Of a stretch of 36,138 bases of DNA, positions 31,833-36,138 are shown in pieces. Origin of the DNA: an uncultured Eubacterium sp. (GTDB lineage: Bacteria; Bacillota; Clostridia; Lachnospirales; Lachnospiraceae). A model generated the notes under the pieces. It saw only the letters and a list, made by a program, of their open reading frames with translations. It searched no databases and was not told the origin of the DNA. The stretch is from contig CANDMI010000037.1 of NCBI GenBank assembly GCA_947385775.1, forward strand, positions 1-36,138, written 5' to 3'. A program made the position numbers and the translations under genes. The stretch's first letter is position 1. The number at the start of each line of letters is the position of its first letter.

Positions 31833-32681
31833 ATGAAAAAAGAACGGTTAGATATCCTCCTAGTGCAAAGAGGGTTAGCGCCCTCCAGGGAGAAAGCGAA
31901 AGCGGTCATTATGGAGGGGAATGTCTATGTAAACGGGCAAAAAGAAGATAAGGCTGGTTCTATGTTTGAGGAAAGCGCCCCGATCGAAGTGCGCGGCAGG
32001 ACGCTTTGTTATGCCAGCCGCGGCGGTCTGAAGCTGGAAAAAGCCATTCAAAATTTTGGGGTATCGTTAGAAAATAAAATTTGCATGGATATTGGAGCAT
32101 CTACCGGAGGCTTTACCGACTGTATGTTGCAAAATGGGGCGGTAAAGGTCTATGCGGTGGATGTGGGATATGGTCAGCTTGCATGGAAGCTTCGCCAGGA
32201 TGAGCGGGTTGTGTGCATGGAAAAGACGAATATTCGCTATGTCACGAAAGAGGATATTGCGGATGTGATCGATTTTGCGTCTGTGGATGTGTCGTTTATC
32301 TCCCTTACGAAGGTATTAGGCCCTGCAAAAGAGCTGTTGGCTTCTGGCGGCGAGATGGTCTGTTTGATCAAGCCGCAGTTTGAGGCGGGGCGCGAAAAGG
32401 TTGGAAAAAAAGGCGTTGTGCGTGATAAGAAGGTGCATCTTGAGGTGATCGACCACGTATTGTCTTTTGCCAGAGAGACGGGATTTATTGTATTGGCGCT
32501 GGAATTTTCCCCGATCAAAGGGCCGGAAGGGAATATTGAATATCTGGCATACTTAAAGAAAACAGAGCCGGAAAAAACAGACGCGCAGCATACGGGAGAA
32601 CTAGGTGGGCAAAGGATGCAGGAGGGAGAGCTGGATTGTGCGGCGGTAGTGGAAGCGGCGCATACATTGTTGGATAAATGA
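31833..32681 (+). CDS. tlyA: TlyA-family rRNA 2'-O-methyltransferase
   Basis: The 282-residue protein has an N-terminal S4 RNA-binding domain (about 3-62: RLDILLVQRGLAPSREKAKA) and an FtsJ-like methyltransferase domain with the SAM-binding motif DIGASTGGFTD (about 86-96) and GEMVCLIKPQFEAGR. TlyA enzymes 2'-O-methylate cytidines of ribosomal RNA. It opens the tlyA-nadK-argR-recN block typical of clostridia. The C-terminus is extended by about 30 residues of Glu-rich sequence. It overlaps nadK by 4 bp (ATGA). Confidence 0.95.
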   Translation: MKKERLDILLVQRGLAPSREKAKAVIMEGNVYVNGQKEDKAGSMFEESAPIEVRGRTLCYASRGGLKLEKAIQNFGVSLENKICMDIGASTGGFTDCMLQNGAVKVYAVDVGYGQLAWKLRQDERVVCMEKTNIRYVTKEDIADVIDFASVDVSFISLTKVLGPAKELLASGGEMVCLIKPQFEAGREKVGKKGVVRDKKVHLEVIDHVLSFARETGFIVLALEFSPIKGPEGNIEYLAYLKKTEPEKTDAQHTGELGGQRMQEGELDCAAVVEAAHTLLDK

Positions 32682-33529
32682 AAAATTTTTTATTGATTGT
32701 AAATGCTTCCAAGGATTTTGATCTGGAAGAAACAAAAAAAATCTGTAAATATGTGGAGGAAAAAGGCGGAGCCTGCCATTACGCGTCCATGATGGACGGG
32801 CAGGTGGGCATTGAGGGATTTTCCAGGCAAAAAGATTTGCAGGGAGTGGAATGCGTCCTTGTGCTTGGCGGCGACGGCACTTTGATCTGGGCGGCAAGGG
32901 AGGCTGCGGCATGCAGGGTTCCGCTGATCGGGATCAATATGGGGACGCTTGGCTATCTTTGTGAGCTGGAAGTCGGCGAAAGCGCGTTTTGCGCCATAGA
33001 CCAGATCATGCAGGACTCCTATATCATAGAAGAGCGGATGATGCTTTCGGGCAAGATGCAGTATGGGGAAAAATCGTATTATGCCCTAAATGACATCGTG
33101 TTCCACCGTACCGGGCCGTTGTCTTTGGTTATTTTGATTGTGTATGTAAATGGAAAGTATTTAAACACTTTTCAAGGTGACGGCATTATTTTGTCTACGC
33201 CTACCGGTTCGACGGGCTACAATATGTCCGCCGGAGGGCCGATCGTAGACCCGAAAGCGCAGTTAATCCTGTTAACACCGATCAATGCCCATATGTTCAG
33301 CCCAAAAAGCATTGTGCTGGACGCTGGGGATGAGATCACGATTGAGGTGGCAAGCAGGCGGCTGCAAAAAGATGAAATGGTGGAAGTAAGCTTTGACGGG
33401 GACAGTGGATTTCGGTTACCGGTAGGCGGGCGCGTCCAGATATGCAGAGCGGAAAAATGCACGAAGATTTTAAAATTAAGCGAGATTAGCTTTTTGGAGA
33501 TTCTACGTAAAAAGATGCAGGAATACTAG
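32678..33529 (+). CDS. nadK: NAD kinase
   Basis: The 283-residue enzyme phosphorylates NAD to NADP in the cytoplasm. Family motifs are complete: LGGDGTLIWAAREAA (GGDGT, about 67-71), GINMGTLGYLCE, ALNDIVFHR (NE/D motif) and STPTGSTGYNMSAGGPIVDP. Normal length, start coupled to the tlyA stop. The 113-bp gap after it contains no ORF. Confidence 0.96.
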   Translation: MKNFLLIVNASKDFDLEETKKICKYVEEKGGACHYASMMDGQVGIEGFSRQKDLQGVECVLVLGGDGTLIWAAREAAACRVPLIGINMGTLGYLCELEVGESAFCAIDQIMQDSYIIEERMMLSGKMQYGEKSYYALNDIVFHRTGPLSLVILIVYVNGKYLNTFQGDGIILSTPTGSTGYNMSAGGPIVDPKAQLILLTPINAHMFSPKSIVLDAGDEITIEVASRRLQKDEMVEVSFDGDSGFRLPVGGRVQICRAEKCTKILKLSEISFLEILRKKMQEY

Positions 33530-33642
33530 AGCGTGTTTGAAAAATCATTCCAGCCATCGGCATTCCCCACTTCACGGAGAAATTAATTTCAGATTTAAGA
33601 ATAAAAGCCTGGATGGCGCAGGAGCGTCAGAAAGAGGAAAAT

Positions 33643-34107
33643 ATGAAGTCTTCCAGACAGGAAAAGATTTTGGAGATCATAAAAAAGCATGAGGTAGGCA
33701 CGCAGGAGGATCTGTCAGCCTATTTGGAGCAGGCGGGTTATCAGGTCACGCAGGCGACGGTGTCCAGGGATATCAGGGAATTGAAGCTGATCAAGGTGGC
33801 GCTTGACAATGGCAGGCAAAAATATGCTGTGGGAAACGAAGGGGAAGGGCAGCATATCGTGCGCAAATATATCCGCGTGTTCCAGGACGGCGTGCGGTCG
33901 ATTGATATGGCGCAAAATATCCTTGTGGTTAAAACAGAATCAGGAATGGCGATGGCGGTCGCGGCGGCATTAGACGCGATGGACTGCAAGGAGGTTGTAG
34001 GCAGTATCGCGGGGGACGATACGGTGATGTGCGCGGTGCGTACCGTGGAAGACACCGCCTTACTGATGGAGCGGTTACGGAAGTTAGCTGGCGCCACGGC
34101 GGAATAA
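33643..34107 (+). CDS. argR: Arginine repressor
   Basis: The 154-residue regulator has the ArgR winged-helix domain (RQEKILEIIKKHEVGTQEDL then QVTQATVSRDIRELKLIKV) and the C-terminal hexamerisation/arginine-binding domain (AVAAALDAM, GSIAGDDTVMCAVR). It controls arginine metabolism genes. The ATG at 33643 has AGAGGAAA just upstream; the ATG at 33613 has no ribosome site. recN follows after 70 bp. Confidence 0.96.
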   Translation: MKSSRQEKILEIIKKHEVGTQEDLSAYLEQAGYQVTQATVSRDIRELKLIKVALDNGRQKYAVGNEGEGQHIVRKYIRVFQDGVRSIDMAQNILVVKTESGMAMAVAAALDAMDCKEVVGSIAGDDTVMCAVRTVEDTALLMERLRKLAGATAE

Positions 34108-34177
34108 AATGTTAAGTCGGCGTTATTTCGTAAAATTCAGTGATTATGAATATAAATTCACGAAAGAAGGTGGGAGG

Positions 34178-35854
34178 ATGCTTCAAAATCTTCATGTAAA
34201 AAACCTCGCGTTAATTGATGAAGCCGAGGTGGATTTTTCAGAAGGGCTAAACGTGCTGTCCGGTGAAACCGGCGCGGGAAAATCAATTATCATAGGCTCT
34301 ATCGGCGTGGCGCTTGGAGAGAAGGTGTCAAAGGACATTATCCGAAAGGACGCGGATTATGCGCTGGTGGAGTTGATATTTTCGGTGGATGGGCCTGTGA
34401 AAAAAAAGCTGGCTGCGCTGGACATCCCGATGGACGACGAGCAGGTCATATTGACCAGAAGGATTACCGGCGGCAGGCCAATCGCGAAAATAAATTCCGA
34501 AAGCGTGTCTGCCGCAAAATTAAAAGAAGCGGCGGCTCTTTTGATCGATATCCATGGACAGCATGAGCACCAGTCGCTTTTGAACAAAAAAAACCATCTG
34601 CAAATTCTGGATTCCTATGCAAAAAAATCTTTACATAGCATTTTGCAAAAGTTGTCGGACACGTATCACGATTATTCGGTAATCCGTAAGGAATTAAAGG
34701 AAGCGGAAATCGATGCGGGCCAGCGGGAGAGGGAGCTTTCTTTTTTACAATATGAAGTGGAAGAAATTGAAAATGCAAATTTAATAAAAGGAGAAGACGA
34801 CGAGTTAGAAGCGCAATATAAAAAAATTTCCAACAGTCAAAAGATCATGGGAAGCATTGGGCAGGTTTATAAGCTGACGGCGGAAAACGGCGCGGCAGAG
34901 CTTACGGGACATGCCGTGCAGGAAATTTCCGGCGTCAGCGGCTATGACGAGCAGCTAAGATCCCTGGAAAGTCAGTTAATGGAAATTGACAATTTATTGA
35001 ATGATTTTAATTATGAACTGACAAACTATATTCAGGATGCGGAATTTGATGAAGAGCGTTTTTATGAGGTGGAAAAACGACTGGATTTAATAAATGAGTT
35101 AAAGGCAAAGCATGGAGGCAGCATAGAAAAAATTTTATCGGAATATGAGGATAAGAAAGAACGGATTGAAAAGCTGTCGGATTATGACGCATATCTGTCG
35201 GGCCTGCGGCAGGATGTGGAGCAAAAAGAAAATCAGTTAGCGCAGCTTTGTGAAAAAGCGTCCAAGATCCGCAAAAAAGCGGCTTTGGAGCTGACGAAAA
35301 AAATAAAGTCCGCTTTAATCGATCTCAACTTTTTGGACGTTCAATTTGAATTGCAGTTTACAAGGAAAAAGGAATATTCCGCAAACGGCTTTGATGAAGT
35401 GGAATTTTTGATTTCCACGAATCCGGGAGAGCCGTTAAAGTCTTTAACAAAGATTGCGTCAGGCGGTGAACTGTCGCGTATTATGCTTGCGATCAAAGCG
35501 GTGTTAGCCGACTGTGACGAAATCGGGACTTTGATCTTTGATGAAATTGACACCGGCATCAGCGGCAGGACAGCCCAGATGGTTTCGGAAAAAATGAATG
35601 TGATCTCAAGCAAGCATCAGGTAATCTGCATTACCCACCTGCCGCAGATCGCGTCCATGGCGGACAGTCATTTTTTAATCGAAAAAAGCGCAAAGCGTAA
35701 TAAAACGGTTACAAATATTAGAAAGTTAAATGAAGATGAAAGCATTCAGGAGCTTGGGCGGATGCTCGGCGGCGCAAAGATTACGGATACGGTGCTGCAA
35801 AGCGCAAAGGAAATGAAGGATTTGGCAGCCGCCACAAAAAATTCCCTGATTTAA
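34178..35854 (+). CDS. recN: DNA repair protein RecN
   Basis: The 558-residue SMC-like ATPase acts early in double-strand break repair. Walker A is GETGAGKS (about 31-38), a long coiled coil occupies about 150-385, the ABC signature is SGGELSRIMLAIK and Walker B is TLIFDEIDTGISG, followed by QVICITHLPQIASMAD. Length and all motifs are normal. The Met at 34178 follows GGTGGGAGG and starts directly at the conserved LQNLHVKNLALIDE; the ORF extension to 34109 is not needed. Confidence 0.97.
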   Translation: MLQNLHVKNLALIDEAEVDFSEGLNVLSGETGAGKSIIIGSIGVALGEKVSKDIIRKDADYALVELIFSVDGPVKKKLAALDIPMDDEQVILTRRITGGRPIAKINSESVSAAKLKEAAALLIDIHGQHEHQSLLNKKNHLQILDSYAKKSLHSILQKLSDTYHDYSVIRKELKEAEIDAGQRERELSFLQYEVEEIENANLIKGEDDELEAQYKKISNSQKIMGSIGQVYKLTAENGAAELTGHAVQEISGVSGYDEQLRSLESQLMEIDNLLNDFNYELTNYIQDAEFDEERFYEVEKRLDLINELKAKHGGSIEKILSEYEDKKERIEKLSDYDAYLSGLRQDVEQKENQLAQLCEKASKIRKKAALELTKKIKSALIDLNFLDVQFELQFTRKKEYSANGFDEVEFLISTNPGEPLKSLTKIASGGELSRIMLAIKAVLADCDEIGTLIFDEIDTGISGRTAQMVSEKMNVISSKHQVICITHLPQIASMADSHFLIEKSAKRNKTVTNIRKLNEDESIQELGRMLGGAKITDTVLQSAKEMKDLAAATKNSLI

Positions 35855-35876
35855 AAAGTGAAGCCGGGCTATACTA

Positions 35877-35905
35877 AGAGACAGAGGTATTCTGTCTCTT
35901 TTTTT
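35877..35905 (+). terminator. Rho-independent terminator after recN
   Basis: AGAGACAG (35877-35884) pairs with CTGTCTCT (35892-35899), with a T-run to 35905. The structured repeat starts directly at the end of the T-run. Confidence 0.88.
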
Positions 35906-35992
35906 ATGCGCAGACCCGCATATGGAAGATTGCAGCTAACGCAGCTGCGGGTCGCGCGGCGAGTAGAGAAGAAAAACCTTCTCTACTCGATT
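35905..35992 (+). repeat. Structured intergenic repeat, copy 2
   Basis: Same plan as copy 1: ATGCGCAGACCCGCATATGG, hairpin 1 (ACCCGCA 35913-35919 with TGCGGGT 35946-35952), CGCGCGGCGAG, then a strong hairpin 2 (GAGTAGAGAAG with CTTCTCTACTC) and CGATT. Hairpin 1 closes with A-T here and G-C in copy 1, a compensated difference. Confidence 0.88.
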
Positions 35993-36000
35993 GTACGCGT

Positions 36001-36083
36001 GCGCCCAGATGAAATAGTCAGAAAAAGCTGACGGTCGCCCGGCGCGCGAGTAGGGGAAGAAAGAGCTTCCCCTACTCGATTAA
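36001..36083 (+). repeat. Variant structured repeat, copy 3
   Basis: The first half differs (small hairpin GTCAG-AAAAAG-CTGAC at about 36018-36033), but the GCGCGCGAG link and hairpin 2 are shared. Hairpin 2 here is GAGTAGGGGAAG with CTTCCCCTACTC, again followed by CGATT. Its middle pairs are G-C where copy 2 has A-T, another compensated change. Confidence 0.8.
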
Positions 36084-36138
36084 GCAGACCCGCATATGGA
36101 AGATTGCAGCTAACGCAGCTGCGGGTCGCGCGGCGAGT
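36084..36138 (+). repeat. Structured intergenic repeat, copy 4 (cut by window end)
   Basis: From 36084 the sequence repeats copy 2 from GCAGACCCGCATATGG through GCGCGGCGAGT without a visible mismatch, then the window ends inside hairpin 2. The repeats thus form a tandem array that continues outside. Confidence 0.88.

Noticed and set aside
33530-33642. Possible regulatory RNA between nadK and argR
   Set aside because: No stable stem or repeat could be drawn; it is probably only the argR promoter and leader.
35905-36138. CRISPR array
   Set aside because: Repeats are about 80 bp, contain two hairpins, lack regular unique spacers and have no cas genes nearby.

Overview
The window looks like the chromosome of a Gram-positive gut anaerobe of the Clostridia, most likely Lachnospiraceae. 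This is inferred from strong AGGAGG-type ribosome sites, frequent TTG/GTG starts, a tRNA without an encoded CCA end, the tlyA-nadK-argR-recN block, and families such as DUF5688, DUF3848 and DUF932 that are common in clostridial mobile elements. No species call is possible from sequence reading alone.

Region 1 (about 33-17949) is a 17.9 kb integrated mobile element in the 3' end of a tRNA-Arg(ACG) gene. The last 21 bp of the tRNA plus 2 bp are repeated exactly at 33-55 (attL) and 17927-17949 (attR). It carries a tyrosine integrase beside attL, a divergent XRE repressor and excisionase-like gene, and a recombination module: DUF932 protein, YqaJ exonuclease, Rad52-like annealing protein and a stand-alone BRCT protein. 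It also has DUF5688 and DUF3848 proteins, a D5-type helicase with a coupled partner, repeats that look like a replication origin, an AlpA-like HTH protein, and two Rpn-type PD-(D/E)XK nucleases near the two ends. I see no capsid, terminase, tail, relaxase or conjugation gene, so it resembles a phage satellite or an integrated plasmid-like island. Possible cargo is an AT-rich orphan gene of 464 codons and a tandem pair of small membrane proteins. A 125-nt region at 5361-5490 can fold into a nested structure with a pseudoknot and precedes a chain of tiny ORFs.

Region 2 (about 17950-31603) is a chromosomal galactoside-use locus: GH42 beta-galactosidase, SGNH hydrolase, an ABC sugar importer (lipoprotein plus two permeases), GH35 beta-galactosidase, a divergent AraC-family regulator and a 1096-residue DUF5107/TPR protein. 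The three outward promoters share a motif of two RAGCA half-sites 21 bp apart, each the same distance from its -10 box, which defines a probable local AraC regulon. The binding-lipoprotein gene is interrupted by an in-frame TAG.

Region 3 (31833-35854) is the housekeeping block tlyA, nadK, argR, recN. It ends in a terminator that runs directly into a family of structured intergenic repeats. Another copy of the family sits directly after the displaced tRNA-Arg terminator at 17991.
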